From Bacteroidota bacterium (lineage in GTDB: Bacteria > Bacteroidota > Bacteroidia > Bacteroidales > GCA-2748055), in contig PDRI01000026.1 in assembly GCA_002748055.1 (NCBI GenBank), positions 1-41,690 of the forward strand: a stretch of 41,690 bases of DNA. The letters are read 5' to 3'. A program made the translations under genes and the position numbers. Of the stretch, positions 1 through 10,174 are shown one piece after another (position 1 is the first letter of the stretch; every line of letters starts with the position of its first letter). Under the pieces are notes generated by a model. It made no database searches. It was not told the DNA's origin and saw only the letters and a list, made by a program, of their open reading frames with translations.

Positions 1-1044
1 ACAGCCATTCGCATCGCTATAGGTATAATGTATGGTATAGCTGCCCGCTACAGAGGGATCGAAGACGGCCGCATCGCCACCCAGAATCGTAAAACCCGCC
101 GCAGGAAGGAAGCTGCCTCCCGATGGAGAACCACTGATGGTATCCGTGTCCGCACCCGCGCAATAACTGGCCTCCAAGCCGGTAACACTCAATACCGGAA
201 GGGCATTCACGGTAACAGAAACCGCCTCCATTGCGAGGGAATCCCCTTCCATATAGAAAGTCACATGGTAGCTTCCACTTGCTTTAACCCACAGGCTATT
301 CCCGGTCTCGGCCGGCAGCAAAACATCATTGGCATACCATTGGTAAGCAGAAGCCGTATCGGTGACAGCCAGCCTGACTGAATCCCCGGCACATAAATTG
401 ACCGGACCGGGGGGGGCTATGCTAAAAGATCCCGAAAGATAGAAGGTTGAAAGCGGTGAGAGTAGCAAATCACTTTCGTCGTAGAGTTGACACGAATCAA
501 CCGGATTCGAACAGTTAAAATCGCCATAGCCAACGCCAGTCTTCAAATCCGGGCTCTGGTCAAACACATACAGCAAACCATCATTGTCAAAAGAACCCTG
601 ATCATTGTCCCCAAGTATCTCAAATTCGCCGGTAACAATCACTTCGCCCTGTGACCATACATCCACTGTATCTCCACAGCTGAAATCACCGCGCACAATC
701 AACAGACCATTGCTTCCGATCTCCAGATAGAGACCATCTCCTATCGTCAGATTCCCAAAAACTGTCAGCGTATCATGAATATAAAGATTCCCGGCAGTAA
801 AATCCAGGTTGCTTGAGCTGACAATGCTCCCATAAATGTGCAAATCCTCACTCAGGGCCATGGTGCCTGGATGGCTTCCACTGCGCCAGGCGGCATCATC
901 AAGCCATTGGGCGTGCACGTTGTTTAGGGTAGAATCCTGCGCCTTAAGAAGGCTTGAATGGTTAAAGCCAACAAAGGCAAAACTAAGAAGCATGACCAGA
1001 GCCAATCGCGAATGCATATTCTTCAGGGTTAATCTCTCTGCCAT
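1..1044 (-). CDS. Secreted Ig-like-domain surface protein, N-terminal part (runs off left edge)
   Basis: The ORF is open from ATG 1044 to the window edge (348 codons, no stop), so the C-terminus lies outside; the supplied track lists only its shadows. An N-terminal signal peptide is visible (hydrophobic LALVMLLSFAFVGF, then LKAQD). Residues about 40-150 are Gly/Asp/Ile-rich and beta-solenoid-like (repeats such as LTIGDGLYLEIGSNGLLIV). About 210-285 is an Ig-like module (CAGDSVRL, YQWYANDVLL, SGSYHV). About 290-348 starts another repeat with SGSPSGGSF and AGSYTIHYTYSDANGC. This arrangement is typical of large Bacteroidota exoproteins secreted by type IX secretion, but the C-terminal sorting domain cannot be seen. 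An alternative ATG at 1017 gives a shorter signal peptide. A run of eight C (coding strand) lies at 409-416. The function is unknown; adhesin or matrix protein is an inference. Confidence 0.85.
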   Translation of the reverse strand, partial: MAERLTLKNMHSRLALVMLLSFAFVGFNHSSLLKAQDSTLNNVHAQWLDDAAWRSGSHPGTMALSEDLHIYGSIVSSSNLDFTAGNLYIHDTLTVFGNLTIGDGLYLEIGSNGLLIVRGDFSCGDTVDVWSQGEVIVTGEFEILGDNDQGSFDNDGLLYVFDQSPDLKTGVGYGDFNCSNPVDSCQLYDESDLLLSPLSTFYLSGSFSIAPPGPVNLCAGDSVRLAVTDTASAYQWYANDVLLPAETGNSLWVKASGSYHVTFYMEGDSLAMEAVSVTVNALPVLSVTGLEASYCAGADTDTISGSPSGGSFLPAAGFTILGGDAAVFDPSVAGSYTIHYTYSDANGC

Positions 1045-1189
1045 CGATTTAGGGATCAGTTAGTAGGATCAGAAAAGAAACTGATCGGTACCAAATTTAA
1101 CACATATTATCGGATAAAACTCACATATTATTAACAATAAGACAGATGCACTTACAACACAGAAGCCCAAATGCAAGGACATCAGGTTA

Positions 1190-1232
1190 AAAAAGACCAA
1201 AACAAAAGCCGTAAGGTTGCATTCTCACGGCT
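1190..1232 (-). terminator. Rho-independent terminator of the pnt operon
   Basis: On the minus strand a 9-bp stem (AGCCGTGAG / CTTACGGCT, one G-T pair) with an 8-nt loop is followed by TTTGTTTTGGTCTTTTTT. It lies 20-60 bases beyond the pntB stop codon and before the start of the next minus-strand gene. Confidence 0.8.
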
Positions 1233-1253
1233 CTTATACAATAGTTTATCCGG

Positions 1254-2663
1254 CTAAAGTGCTTTGATCTCGGAAACCAGTTTCTGGAGGGAATCCTTCG
1301 CCGAACCAAAAAACATCCGTGTATTGTCCGCATAAAACAGGTAGTTTTCGATGGCCGCATAGCCTTTACCCATCCCCCGCTTCATGACAATAACCTGCTT
1401 GGCTTCATGGACTTTGATGATGGGCATGCCGTAAATCGGACTCGACGGATCATCAAGTGCTGCGGGATTTACCACATCATTTGCCCCAATCACAACAACA
1501 ACATCGGTTTTTGCCATTTCCGGATTAATCTCATCCATCTCAACCAGCTTCTCGTATGGTACATCTGCCTCTGCCAGCAAAACATTCATATGCCCGGGCA
1601 TGCGTCCGGCTACGGGATGAATAGCATACTTAACTTCCACGCCATTTTGTTCCAGGAGCTGGTCCAGCTCAGCACAAATGTGCTGGGCCTGGGCAACTGC
1701 CAAACCATAACCGGGAACAATCACCACCCTGGAACTGTAATTCAGCATGACTGCGGCATCGGTGGCGCTCACCTCCTTCACCACACCCTTCTCGCGCTCA
1801 GCAGCAGATGCTCCGCCACCAAAGGCCCCTATGATGACATTTATGAGCGAACGATTCATGGCACGGCACATCAGGATGGTCAGAATCATCCCCGCTGCAC
1901 CCACAAAAATTCCTCCCAGAATCATAGCCTGGTTCTGGTAAATGAAACCTGCCATAGCCGCTGCAATCCCGGTAAAACTGTTCAATAGTGAAATTACGAC
2001 AGGCATGTCGGCTCCCCCAATGGGCATTACAAAGCTGACCCCGTATACCAGCACCACAAACAGCAGGACGTAAACCCATGTTTGCTTTGTTTCGGCAGGC
2101 ATGGGAGAAACCAGCAGAAAGACTACCAGAAAAACGATTCCGGCAAGGATGAGCAGATTCAGGTAAGTCATCCAGCTCGCAAAAATGTCCTTGATATTCC
2201 CATTCAGTTTACCATAAGCAATCATACTTCCGCTAAAAGCTATACCCCCGATAACCAGCCCCAGAAGTGTCACGAGTGCACTCGGATTCTCCGGATTCGA
2301 AAACTCAATCAGGGCAACAAGTGCCGAAGCCGCCCCGCCGGTTGCATTGAAAAAGGATACGAGCTGCGGCATTGCAGTCATTTTTATCCGTCTGGCTACC
2401 ACAGCTCCAATCACACCTCCGACAGCTATCGCGACCAGAATAATCAGCAGATTTATGGTCGCTATGCCGTTCCCTGCCTTGTCGCGATGCAGAGCCAGGG
2501 TAAAAACCATGGCCAACAGCATCCCTGCAGCCGCCCATAGATTTCCTTTCCTGGCTGTTTCGGGGTGACTCAAAAACTTAAGTCCCACTACAAAAAAGAG
2601 GGCGGAAAGGAGATAAACAAATTCCAATACGATATCCCCGTTATTCAGCTGTAATGTTTCCAT
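1254..2663 (-). CDS. pntB: NAD(P) transhydrogenase subunit beta
   Basis: Membrane subunit of proton-translocating transhydrogenase, which uses the proton-motive force to drive hydride transfer from NADH to NADP+. The N-terminal two thirds contain about nine hydrophobic segments. The C-terminal third (from about residue 300) is the NADP(H)-binding domain III, with the characteristic GYGLAVAQAQ, HPVAGRMPGHMNVLLAEA and GANDVVNPAA motifs. The length (469-471 aa) fits the family. The track starts at GTG 2669, which overlaps the pntAB stop codon. I prefer ATG 2663, five bases after that stop, because it gives METLQLNNGDIV and normal spacing. It is the last gene of the operon and is followed by a strong terminator. 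Confidence 0.96.
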   Translation of the reverse strand: METLQLNNGDIVLEFVYLLSALFFVVGLKFLSHPETARKGNLWAAAGMLLAMVFTLALHRDKAGNGIATINLLIILVAIAVGGVIGAVVARRIKMTAMPQLVSFFNATGGAASALVALIEFSNPENPSALVTLLGLVIGGIAFSGSMIAYGKLNGNIKDIFASWMTYLNLLILAGIVFLVVFLLVSPMPAETKQTWVYVLLFVVLVYGVSFVMPIGGADMPVVISLLNSFTGIAAAMAGFIYQNQAMILGGIFVGAAGMILTILMCRAMNRSLINVIIGAFGGGASAAEREKGVVKEVSATDAAVMLNYSSRVVIVPGYGLAVAQAQHICAELDQLLEQNGVEVKYAIHPVAGRMPGHMNVLLAEADVPYEKLVEMDEINPEMAKTDVVVVIGANDVVNPAALDDPSSPIYGMPIIKVHEAKQVIVMKRGMGKGYAAIENYLFYADNTRMFFGSAKDSLQKLVSEIKAL

Positions 2664-2668
2664 AGTCA

Positions 2669-2995
2669 CTACTTTTTCTTCTTCTTAAACATTTCCAGCA
2701 TGCGATCAGTCACCACAAAACCTCCGATGACATTCAGGGTGCCAAAAAACAGTGCAAAGATCCCAAGTACCAGATTTAAAAGATTCGTTCCTCCGAGTTG
2801 TTGCAGATCGGCATGGCCAACCAGGATGATCCCGCCAATAATAATGACCCCGCTAATGGCGTTGGCACCCGACATGAGTGGTGTATGCAACACAGAGGGT
2901 ACGTTCGAAATGACCTCAAGCCCAAGAAAGATGGTAAGAGCGATAATGAATATCTCCTCTTTATGGGCATAAAAAAGTTGTAGTATATTTTCCAT
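2669..2995 (-). CDS. pntAB: NAD(P) transhydrogenase alpha subunit, membrane part
   Basis: A 108-residue protein with three predicted membrane helices (IIALTIFLGLEVI, AISGVIIIGGIILVG, LLNLVLGIFALFFGTLNVIGGFVV) and the conserved transhydrogenase stretch SNVPSVLHTPLMSGANAISG. It ends in a lysine run (FKKKKK). It corresponds to the C-terminal membrane domain of the single-chain E. coli PntA; here, as in many bacteria, the alpha subunit is split in two. It lies 16 bases downstream of the NAD-binding subunit and immediately upstream of pntB, so the three are almost certainly co-transcribed and co-assembled. Confidence 0.95.
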   Translation of the reverse strand: MENILQLFYAHKEEIFIIALTIFLGLEVISNVPSVLHTPLMSGANAISGVIIIGGIILVGHADLQQLGGTNLLNLVLGIFALFFGTLNVIGGFVVTDRMLEMFKKKKK

Positions 2996-3011
2996 CCGGA
3001 TTCATTTTTTG

Positions 3012-4127
3012 TCAAAGCTCAAATTGAGACTTCACGCGTTCATTAATCAACTCTCCGTCACGCGTTATGCACGCCTGCTGAACGATCTCATCATCAATGT
3101 TCACATCAAATTCCCCGTCTTCGTTCTCCATGAAGGCGATGAAATTCCAAAAATTATTCCCCAGCATCCGACTGGCATCCCCGGGCACAGTCGAAGCAAG
3201 TGTAGAACTGGCAATAATGGTTACCTCGCCAACCCTGACCACCTTGCCATCCTCGCTTAAGGCGCAGTTCCCCCCGGTAGAAGAGGCCATATCAACCACA
3301 ACCGATCCCGGTTTCATGGCCTCGACAGTTTCCTTTGTAATAAGCTGCGGAGCAACCTTTCCGGGAATCTGTGCCGTTGTAATGACCACATCGGCCTGAA
3401 GGGCATGGGCCTGAATCAATTCCGCCTGCTTTTTCTTGTATTCTTCACTTTGCTCAACGGCATAACCACCGGCTGAGGCTTCATCCCTGGCTCCTTCCAC
3501 CTCGACAAACTTTCCTCCAAGGCTCTGTACCTCCTCCTTAACCGCAGCGCGGACATCGAAAACCTCTACCACAGCACCGAGTTTTTTGGCTGTAGCTAGT
3601 GCCTGCAGGCCAGCAACCCCTGCACCAAGGATCAGCACACGCGAGGGTTTTATTGTTCCTGAAGCCGACATAAACATGGGAAAGAAACCCGGCAGCTCTG
3701 AAGCAGCGAGCAACACTGCTTTATAACCGGCCACCGTAGCCTGAGAAGACAATACATCGACTGCCTGGGCCCGGGTCGACCGCGGCACCATATCAAGGCT
3801 AAAACTGGTTACTCCCTCATCGAGCAATCTGCGAACCCCCTCTTTATTGTGTAGCGGTGACAGAATACTGACCAGTATCCTGCCTTTCTGAATCTTGTCA
3901 GGAGGAAGGTTTACCGACAGAATCATATCTGCATCGCTCAACAAAGCGGATCGTTCCACTAAAGCCGCCCCTGCATCAGCATAAGCCTGGTCTTTAACGC
4001 AGGCGCGTTCACCGGCACCCTTTTCGATGAGGACCGTAAGATTCTTTTTAAGTAGTGCAGGGATATGTTCAGGCAAAAGAGCAACCCTGTTCTCCTTTTC
4101 CTGTTCCCTCAGTACGCCAATTTTCAT
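3012..4127 (-). CDS. pntAA: NAD(P) transhydrogenase alpha subunit, NAD(H)-binding part
   Basis: Soluble domain I of the transhydrogenase, related to alanine dehydrogenase. It begins MKIGVLREQEKENRVALLPEH, the typical PntA start, and carries a Rossmann dinucleotide-binding motif around residue 167 (LILGAGVAGLQALATAKKLGA). It also has the conserved VEVFDVRAAVKEEVQSLGGKF and VVVDMASSTGGNC segments. At 371 aa it has the expected length for a split alpha subunit lacking the membrane domain. It is the first gene of the operon. The 239-base region upstream, shared with the divergent DHOD-like gene, has no perfect TAnnTTTG element on this strand; GGTAATTTGG is the nearest match. Confidence 0.95.
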   Translation of the reverse strand: MKIGVLREQEKENRVALLPEHIPALLKKNLTVLIEKGAGERACVKDQAYADAGAALVERSALLSDADMILSVNLPPDKIQKGRILVSILSPLHNKEGVRRLLDEGVTSFSLDMVPRSTRAQAVDVLSSQATVAGYKAVLLAASELPGFFPMFMSASGTIKPSRVLILGAGVAGLQALATAKKLGAVVEVFDVRAAVKEEVQSLGGKFVEVEGARDEASAGGYAVEQSEEYKKKQAELIQAHALQADVVITTAQIPGKVAPQLITKETVEAMKPGSVVVDMASSTGGNCALSEDGKVVRVGEVTIIASSTLASTVPGDASRMLGNNFWNFIAFMENEDGEFDVNIDDEIVQQACITRDGELINERVKSQFEL

Positions 4128-4366
4128 ATGAGCCGTTTTAAAACATCAAATTCTGTTTTCATAAGATTCACTCATTGCGCTTGCAAGCCTCGTGTCGCTG
4201 CTGCAATGAAGCTAATAACAAAAATGGCCCCATTTTGTTCAGGCTATAAATCCAAATTACCGGGAGAGGTCCGGACAAAGGATTGCAGGGGATATTGTCT
4301 TTTTGTAAGGGATGCTGATTTTTCCGGGATATTTTTTTCTAATTTTATTAGCACATACACAACGCT
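4128..4366. other. Divergent intergenic region, pntAA / DHOD-like gene
   Basis: 239 bases between two divergent start codons, AT-rich towards the plus-strand gene. It must hold both promoters. I found no exact TTTG-N19-TAnnTTTG pair on either strand, no hairpin with a T tract and no small ORF of note. Confidence 0.5.
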
Positions 4367-5359
4367 ATGATAAACCTATCTACCCAATACATGGGGTTGG
4401 AGCTGAAGAACCCGCTCGTGGTTGCCAGCTGTGGACTTACCGGCTCGGTCGATGGCATCAAAAATCTGGAAAAATATGGTGCAGCAGCTGTGGTTCTGAA
4501 GTCCATCTTTGAAGAAGAGATCCTGCTCGATACACCTGGACAGCAAGAAGCGATCAGGAAAAGAAACCTGGTTTATTCGGGCTTCAACGAAACCCTTGAT
4601 TATATCAACCTGAATATCAAGAAGAACAGCCTGAATCGTTACCTCGAATTGATCCAGAATGCCAAGAAAGCTGTTGATATTCCTATTATTGCCAGTGTAA
4701 ACTGCATATCGGATGAAGCATGGCTCTACTTTATTCAAAAGGCAGAGGACGCTGGTGCCGATGGACTGGAACTCAATCTCTTTCTTCACCCGGCTGATTT
4801 CGAAAACAGGGAATTTGATAAAGTCTATTTCAGAATCATTGAGAAGGCACTTGAAAGTGTCGATATACCAGTTTCGATCAAAGTCAGCAAGTACTTTACA
4901 CGCATGGGGCCCATGCTGAAGGCCCTTTCTGCCACCGGCATTTCCGGGCTGGTTCTCTTTAACCGCTTCTTCACACCCGATATCGACATCGACAAAATGC
5001 AGATTGGTGCAGGCAAGTATTTCACTACGCCTGAAGATATGTACGACACCCTCCGCTGGATCACCATTATGTCGGGCAGAGTCGGATGTGATCTGGCGGC
5101 ATCAAGCGGCATCCATAGCGGTGATGAGGCCATAAAAATGCTCCTGGCAGGAGCCATGGTTACCCAGTTGGCTTCTACCCTCTATAAGAATGGCCCCGAC
5201 CAGCTCAGGCGTATTCTTAAGAAGCTGAATCAGTGGATGGAAGAAAAAGGATTTGAGCACATCGACCAATTCCGGGGGAGGCTTGCCGGGATTTATGAAA
5301 ACAACCCGGCTGCCTTCGAACGCATGCAGTTCATGAAGCAATACAGCGAGATCAGGTAA
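4367..5359 (+). CDS. Dihydroorotate dehydrogenase-like FMN protein of unknown substrate
   Basis: A 330-residue TIM-barrel flavoprotein related to class 1 dihydroorotate dehydrogenases. MINLSTQYMGLELKNPLVVASCGLTG is the family's N-terminal FMN-barrel start; later SIKVSKYFTRM and the glycine-rich SSGIHSGDEAIKMLLAGAMVTQLAS match the phosphate-binding end of the barrel. Where true PyrD carries an N-x-S-x-P-N catalytic loop, this protein reads LELNLFLHPADFEN, so the usual catalytic Cys/Ser and Pro-Asn are missing. This agrees with the DHOD-like subgroup that keeps the FMN site but may not oxidise dihydroorotate. It lies 71 bases upstream of sucA on the same strand, possibly in the same transcript. 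I would not call it pyrD. Confidence 0.85.
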   Translation: MINLSTQYMGLELKNPLVVASCGLTGSVDGIKNLEKYGAAAVVLKSIFEEEILLDTPGQQEAIRKRNLVYSGFNETLDYINLNIKKNSLNRYLELIQNAKKAVDIPIIASVNCISDEAWLYFIQKAEDAGADGLELNLFLHPADFENREFDKVYFRIIEKALESVDIPVSIKVSKYFTRMGPMLKALSATGISGLVLFNRFFTPDIDIDKMQIGAGKYFTTPEDMYDTLRWITIMSGRVGCDLAASSGIHSGDEAIKMLLAGAMVTQLASTLYKNGPDQLRRILKKLNQWMEEKGFEHIDQFRGRLAGIYENNPAAFERMQFMKQYSEIR

Positions 5360-5430
5360 AGACCAGTCTGAACCCTTATTCAACAAAATGTCCGAAACCT
5401 TGTTAACTAAAAAACCCTGCAAACTAAGAT

Positions 5431-8247
5431 ATGGACGGCCTCTCCTTCCTTCAGCAGCTCGACGCAGAAGCCATCGAAGCCTTATATCAGCAGTATAAAG
5501 ATGATCCGGCATCGGTAGAACCCAGCTGGCACCATTTCTTTCAAGGCTTCGATTTTGCACGGCGCGATTACCTGAGTTCAGATTCAGACATCCCTCCGGT
5601 CGACGAGGAATTCAAGGTCATTAACCTCATTAATGCCTACCGTAAAAGAGGGCACCTGTTCACAAAAACAAACCCGGTCAGGGCTCGCCGGAAGTACTTC
5701 CCGACACTCGACCTTGAGAATTTCGGACTGAGAGAAGAAGAACTCGACAAAGTCTTTCATGCCGGTAAAGAGATTGGCATCGGCAGCACCACCCTTCGTC
5801 AGATCATCGACCATCTGGAAAAAACTTACTGTGGCCATATCGGATCCGAGTTCATGTTCATTCGCATCCCGGAAAAGGTGGATTGGCTCACCAGTAAAAT
5901 AGAGAAAGACAAGAACAGAAGCAGCTTCAGCAGCGAAGAAAAAAAGGCCTTCTTTCACCACCTTAAGGAAGCCATGGGCTTTGAAAAATTCATTCACCAC
6001 AAATTTGTCGGGCAGAAACGTTTTTCCCTGGAGGGGTGCGAGGTTCTCATTCCGGCCCTTAATGAGCTGATAAAAAGAGGTTCGAAGCTGGGCGTGAAAG
6101 AATTCAATATTGGAATGGCCCACCGTGGCAGGTTGAATGTGCTGGCCAATGTTCTCAGAAAACCCGCACACAAGATTTTCAAAGAATTCGAAGCGGAGGC
6201 CTATGAAGAAGGGATTAGCCTGGGCGATGTTAAGTATCATCTGGGCTATGGACAGAAGCTTCAATACGGAGACGGACACAGTGTACAGGTTAATCTGGTC
6301 CCCAACCCTTCCCATCTGGAGTCTTCCGCTCCCATCATAGAGGGGGTGTCCCGTGCGCGCTGCGACGCACTCTATAAAGGCGATCACAAGCAACTCGTCC
6401 CTGTTATCATCCACGGCGATGCAGCTATTGCGGGACAGGGGGTGGTTTATGAGCTCGTCCAGATGTCGGGCCTGCCCGGCTATCATACCGGCGGGACTAT
6501 TCACATGGTAATCAATAACCAGATTGGCTTTACCACAGACTACCTCGATGCCCGGAGTTCGACTTATTGCACCGATGTGGGCAAGGTAATTAAAGCCCCT
6601 ATATGGCACGTGAACGGAGACGATGTGGAGGGCCTGATTCATGTCGTGAGAATGGCCATTGCCTATAGACAGACCTTCCACAGCGATGTCTTCATCGACA
6701 TCCTTGCCTACAGAAAATACGGACACAACGAGGGCGACGAACCCCGTTTTACCCAACCCACCCTCTACAAGGCCATATCGAAACAACCAAATACCAGGGA
6801 CATCTATATGCAAGCCCTGCATAAGGAAGGCGTTTTCAGTGAAAAGGAAACCAGCGTCATCCTGGAAAAGTATGAAGAAGAGCTTGAGAAAGAACTTGCA
6901 CTTGCCCGCAATCTGAAGAAGGTCAGCATACAGCAATTTCTGGAGGAGACATGGCAATCATATCACTATGCCAAACCGGAAGAATTCGTCGAAGTAACAG
7001 AGAGCGGAGTTGCTGAGGATAAACTGCGCGGTATTTCGGCAAGCATCAATACGCTTCCGGCCGACCTGAACTTCTTCAGGAAGAGCCGAAAGCTGGCAGC
7101 GGACAGGGCTAAAATGATCGAAGCAAACAAAGTGGACTGGGCCATGGGTGAACTCCTGGCTTATGGTTCTTTGCTCATTGAGGGGCATCCCGTCCGGATC
7201 AGCGGACAGGACAGCATTCGTGGCACCTTTTCGCATCGCCATGCCGGACTTACCATCGAGGGCAGTAAAGACCGCTATTTCCCCCTGCAGCATCTGTCCG
7301 GGGACCAGGCCTCTTTTCGTGTTTTCAATTCACCTCTGAACGAATATGCTGTACTTGGATTTGAATACGGACATGCCCTGGCCTCCCCCGAAGCTCTGAA
7401 TATCTGGGAGGCACAATTCGGGGACTTTGCGAATGTGGCTCAGGTTATTATTGACCAGTACATATCCAGTGCAGAAGAAAAATGGGGGGTCATGAATGGG
7501 CTTGTTCTCTACCTTCCTCATGGCTTTGAAGGCCAGGGTCCGGAGCATTCAAGTGCCCGGATCGAGCGTTTCCTCAGCCTGGCTGCACGATGCAATATGC
7601 ACATCGTGCATCCCACGTCTCCGGCCAGCCTCTTCCATGCCCTGAGAAACCATCTCAAAAAGCGTTCAAGGGTCCCTCTGGTGATTTTTACGCCCAAAAG
7701 CCTGCTCAGACATCCACAGTGTATTTCCGATCTGAAGGCACTTTCATCGGGGCGTTTCCAGCCACTGATCGATGATGAAGAAACCGACCTTGAAGAGGTC
7801 AGACGGGTTGTCTTCTGCAGTGGACGAATCTATTACGATCTACTGGCAAGAAAACAAAAACTCGGGGTAAGGGACATTGCCCTGATCAGGCTCGAACAGA
7901 TCTTTCCCTTCCCCAAAAAGACTGTGGACGAAGTCCTGAAGCGTTATAAAAACAAGCTGCTGACCCTGTGGGTACAGGAGGAACCCGAAAACATGGGACC
8001 CTGGTACTATATCAGGGATGAGATGAAAGACATCGACATTTTACCCGTTAGCAGGCTGGCCTCAGGGAGCCCGGCAACAGGCCTGTCGCACCTGCACGAG
8101 ATTAGCCAGACCGAGATTGTGGACAAGGTCTTCAGATCCTGCACCTGTGAGCTGCTCAATGACTACTGTGGTTTGCAGTGTGTCGTAGGCAGTTCGCGTA
8201 AAGAAATACTGGCGCAACACTATTATTTCGACAAAGAAAAACCTTAA
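5431..8247 (+). CDS. sucA: 2-oxoglutarate dehydrogenase E1 component
   Basis: Thiamine-diphosphate-dependent decarboxylase of the 2-oxoglutarate dehydrogenase complex (TCA cycle, 2-oxoglutarate to succinyl-CoA). At 938 aa it has normal E1o length. The N-terminal tail ([19 protein letters not shown], then [12 protein letters not shown]) is the E2-binding region typical of E1o. The core carries [17 protein letters not shown], the ThDP/Mg site [14 protein letters not shown] with NNQIGFTT, and [17 protein letters not shown]. The C-terminal transketolase-like domain has [32 protein letters not shown] and [13 protein letters not shown]-like sequence (here [13 protein letters not shown]). It is ten bases upstream of sucB, so co-transcribed. 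The large minus-strand ORFs beneath it are shadows. Confidence 0.97.
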   Translation: MDGLSFLQQLDAEAIEALYQQYKDDPASVEPSWHHFFQGFDFARRDYLSSDSDIPPVDEEFKVINLINAYRKRGHLFTKTNPVRARRKYFPTLDLENFGLREEELDKVFHAGKEIGIGSTTLRQIIDHLEKTYCGHIGSEFMFIRIPEKVDWLTSKIEKDKNRSSFSSEEKKAFFHHLKEAMGFEKFIHHKFVGQKRFSLEGCEVLIPALNELIKRGSKLGVKEFNIGMAHRGRLNVLANVLRKPAHKIFKEFEAEAYEEGISLGDVKYHLGYGQKLQYGDGHSVQVNLVPNPSHLESSAPIIEGVSRARCDALYKGDHKQLVPVIIHGDAAIAGQGVVYELVQMSGLPGYHTGGTIHMVINNQIGFTTDYLDARSSTYCTDVGKVIKAPIWHVNGDDVEGLIHVVRMAIAYRQTFHSDVFIDILAYRKYGHNEGDEPRFTQPTLYKAISKQPNTRDIYMQALHKEGVFSEKETSVILEKYEEELEKELALARNLKKVSIQQFLEETWQSYHYAKPEEFVEVTESGVAEDKLRGISASINTLPADLNFFRKSRKLAADRAKMIEANKVDWAMGELLAYGSLLIEGHPVRISGQDSIRGTFSHRHAGLTIEGSKDRYFPLQHLSGDQASFRVFNSPLNEYAVLGFEYGHALASPEALNIWEAQFGDFANVAQVIIDQYISSAEEKWGVMNGLVLYLPHGFEGQGPEHSSARIERFLSLAARCNMHIVHPTSPASLFHALRNHLKKRSRVPLVIFTPKSLLRHPQCISDLKALSSGRFQPLIDDEETDLEEVRRVVFCSGRIYYDLLARKQKLGVRDIALIRLEQIFPFPKKTVDEVLKRYKNKLLTLWVQEEPENMGPWYYIRDEMKDIDILPVSRLASGSPATGLSHLHEISQTEIVDKVFRSCTCELLNDYCGLQCVVGSSRKEILAQHYYFDKEKP

Positions 8248-8257
8248 AGTTCCTCAC

Positions 8258-9442
8258 ATGCAACTGGAAATCAAAATCCCGAGCCCCGGCGAATCCATTA
8301 CAGAAGTAGAACTAAGCACCTGGTTTGTAGAGGACGGCAGCCTGGTAAGCAGGAATCAGGAAATAGGGGAGGTGGAATCGGAAAAGGCTACCCTGCCCTT
8401 AATTGCTGAGCAGGCAGGAAAGCTGGAAATCCTGGTTCCTGCAGGAGAAACCGTAAGCGTAGGAAAAGTAGTGGCCCGAATAGACACAGAAGTAAAGCTG
8501 CCACAGAAAGAGACGAGGGAAGAAAAGCAAGAAGAAGAAAAGGAGGGGAAAGGGGAAAAGAAAGAGGAAAAGGGGAAAGAGCCTGACAGACCAACAGCCG
8601 AAAATCCCTCACCGGCTCAAAGACCTAAGCCAAAGCTTACCCCCCTGTCGCGGAAGATTTTGGAAGCTGAAGGCCTCGAACTGGAGGATGTACTCGGTGG
8701 TCATAAGAAGGCAGACACGGGGAATGTGGGCGCTGCATCACGGACAGAAGAGCGGAACAAACTGAGTCAGCTCAGAAAAAAGATTAGCGAACGATTGGTC
8801 GCAGTCAAAAATGAGACCGCCATGCTCACCACATTTAATGAAGCCGATCTGAGTACGCTGATCGCGACAAGAGCTCAGCTTCAGGAGGACTTCCAGACGC
8901 GCCATCAGATTAAGCTGGGTTATATGTCCTTCTTCACAAAAGCAGTTTGCCTTGCCCTGGCGGAATACCCGGCCGTAAACGCCCGAATCGAAGGTGACGA
9001 GCTTATTGTACCCACTTACTGTGACATTGGCATTGCCGTTCAAACAGAGAAAGGTTTGATGGTTCCGGTTTTGCGGAATGCCGAATCCATGGGATTGGCA
9101 CAGATAGAAATGGCCATTGCCGATCTTGCCGCAAAGGCAAGGAAGGCCCGTCTGGGAATAGCTGAAATGAGCGGGGGCAGCTTCACCATATCCAATGGAG
9201 GCATTTATGGCTCAATGCTTTCCACTCCCATTCTGAATCCCCCGCAATCGGGCATTCTCGGCATGCATAACATCATCGAAAGGCCGATAGCCGTTAACGG
9301 AAAAATCGAAATCAGGCCAATGATGTACCTGGCCCTGAGCTACGATCACAGGGTCATCGACGGAAAAGATTCCGTAGGCTTCCTGAAAATGGTAAAAGAG
9401 TTGATTGAGGCACCTGCCCGGCTCCTGACAGACCCTGCTTAA
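8258..9442 (+). CDS. sucB: Dihydrolipoyllysine-residue succinyltransferase (E2)
   Basis: Transfers the succinyl group from E1 to CoA via a lipoyl arm. Residues 1-78 form one lipoyl domain with the modified lysine K43 in EVESEKATL. Residues about 85-120 are a highly charged Lys/Glu linker. Residues about 127-150 resemble the peripheral-subunit-binding domain ([21 protein letters not shown]), but the usual G-x-G-G-R-I-T-K-x-D-V end is absent. The catalytic domain follows from about 165, with [35 protein letters not shown] and the active-site DHRVIDG near the C-terminus. It follows sucA by 10 bases. Its TAA stop overlaps the stop of the convergent lipoprotein gene through a shared TTAA. No E3 (lipoamide dehydrogenase) gene is in the window. 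Confidence 0.96.
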   Translation: MQLEIKIPSPGESITEVELSTWFVEDGSLVSRNQEIGEVESEKATLPLIAEQAGKLEILVPAGETVSVGKVVARIDTEVKLPQKETREEKQEEEKEGKGEKKEEKGKEPDRPTAENPSPAQRPKPKLTPLSRKILEAEGLELEDVLGGHKKADTGNVGAASRTEERNKLSQLRKKISERLVAVKNETAMLTTFNEADLSTLIATRAQLQEDFQTRHQIKLGYMSFFTKAVCLALAEYPAVNARIEGDELIVPTYCDIGIAVQTEKGLMVPVLRNAESMGLAQIEMAIADLAAKARKARLGIAEMSGGSFTISNGGIYGSMLSTPILNPPQSGILGMHNIIERPIAVNGKIEIRPMMYLALSYDHRVIDGKDSVGFLKMVKELIEAPARLLTDPA

Positions 9443-10116
9443 TAGTAAGTGATTTCCCGTTTTACGACCAACTCGGCGCTGATCTTATCCTTCCCCGGAA
9501 AAACCAGTTGGGTCGTCCAGTTACCCTTGTCGTCAAAATCCCTGTACTCGTAATGCTGGGTCGCCGTGCGCTTTCCACTGCCCATGTCTTCCTCGTAATT
9601 CTCGACAAGTATATCCTTTTCGTAGACCCAGTGAATGGCAAGTTCCCGATCATTTACCACACGGACCTGACGCTCCAGCCTGCCCCGCGAGTCAAAGAAA
9701 TTCGCACCCTCAAACTGTAGCTTCTCCCCCTCCCAGACCTCGAAATTCACCCGGTCCGAAGACACGCGCTCAAGGAGGGTTTTTGTCTCCCTTCTGTCAT
9801 AAACAGAGATGTACGTTTCCTCAACCATTTCTCCGTCTTCCCAGGCCGTCGTGGTATATCCCAGGGTATCTCCGGCATGGTTCATGGTAACTGTTCGCCG
9901 GTAGCTGCCATCCTCCCCGTAGAAAGTCACCCGATGACCATTAATGGTGGGGGTTCCGGCCACCCACTCCCCGTCTTTGGCCGTAGCATTGTACTGGTGT
10001 TGAAGGACCATTTTTACCTTTCCTTTCAATCCGTATTTCTGCAGATCGCCTTTGCCTCCTCCACAGGACAAAAGGAATAAAAGACCGGCAAACAAAAGAG
10101 CATGGATGGTTTTCAT
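9439..10116 (-). CDS. Lipoprotein of unknown function
   Basis: The track ORF starts at 10173; I place the start at ATG 10116, which gives [21 protein letters not shown], a textbook lipoprotein signal peptide with lipobox L-L-S-C. The mature part (about 205 aa) is rich in short beta-strand-like segments: [53 protein letters not shown] and [19 protein letters not shown]. These resemble the YD-like or antitoxin-like beta repeats common in Bacteroidota lipoproteins, but I cannot name a family. It is 58 bases downstream of the thioredoxin-like gene on the same strand and probably co-transcribed. Its stop codon overlaps that of sucB. Confidence 0.8.
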   Translation of the reverse strand: MKTIHALLFAGLLFLLSCGGGKGDLQKYGLKGKVKMVLQHQYNATAKDGEWVAGTPTINGHRVTFYGEDGSYRRTVTMNHAGDTLGYTTTAWEDGEMVEETYISVYDRRETKTLLERVSSDRVNFEVWEGEKLQFEGANFFDSRGRLERQVRVVNDRELAIHWVYEKDILVENYEEDMGSGKRTATQHYEYRDFDDKGNWTTQLVFPGKDKISAELVVKREITYY

Positions 10117-10174
10117 AGCATAGGACTTAGGTAGCGGACAAAAGTACTGTTTCGAACCGAGATTCCAAAGCAAC

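Noticed and set aside
5584-6957. 457-aa minus-strand ORF under sucA
   Set aside because: Antisense shadow of a strongly recognisable E1 gene; no family features.
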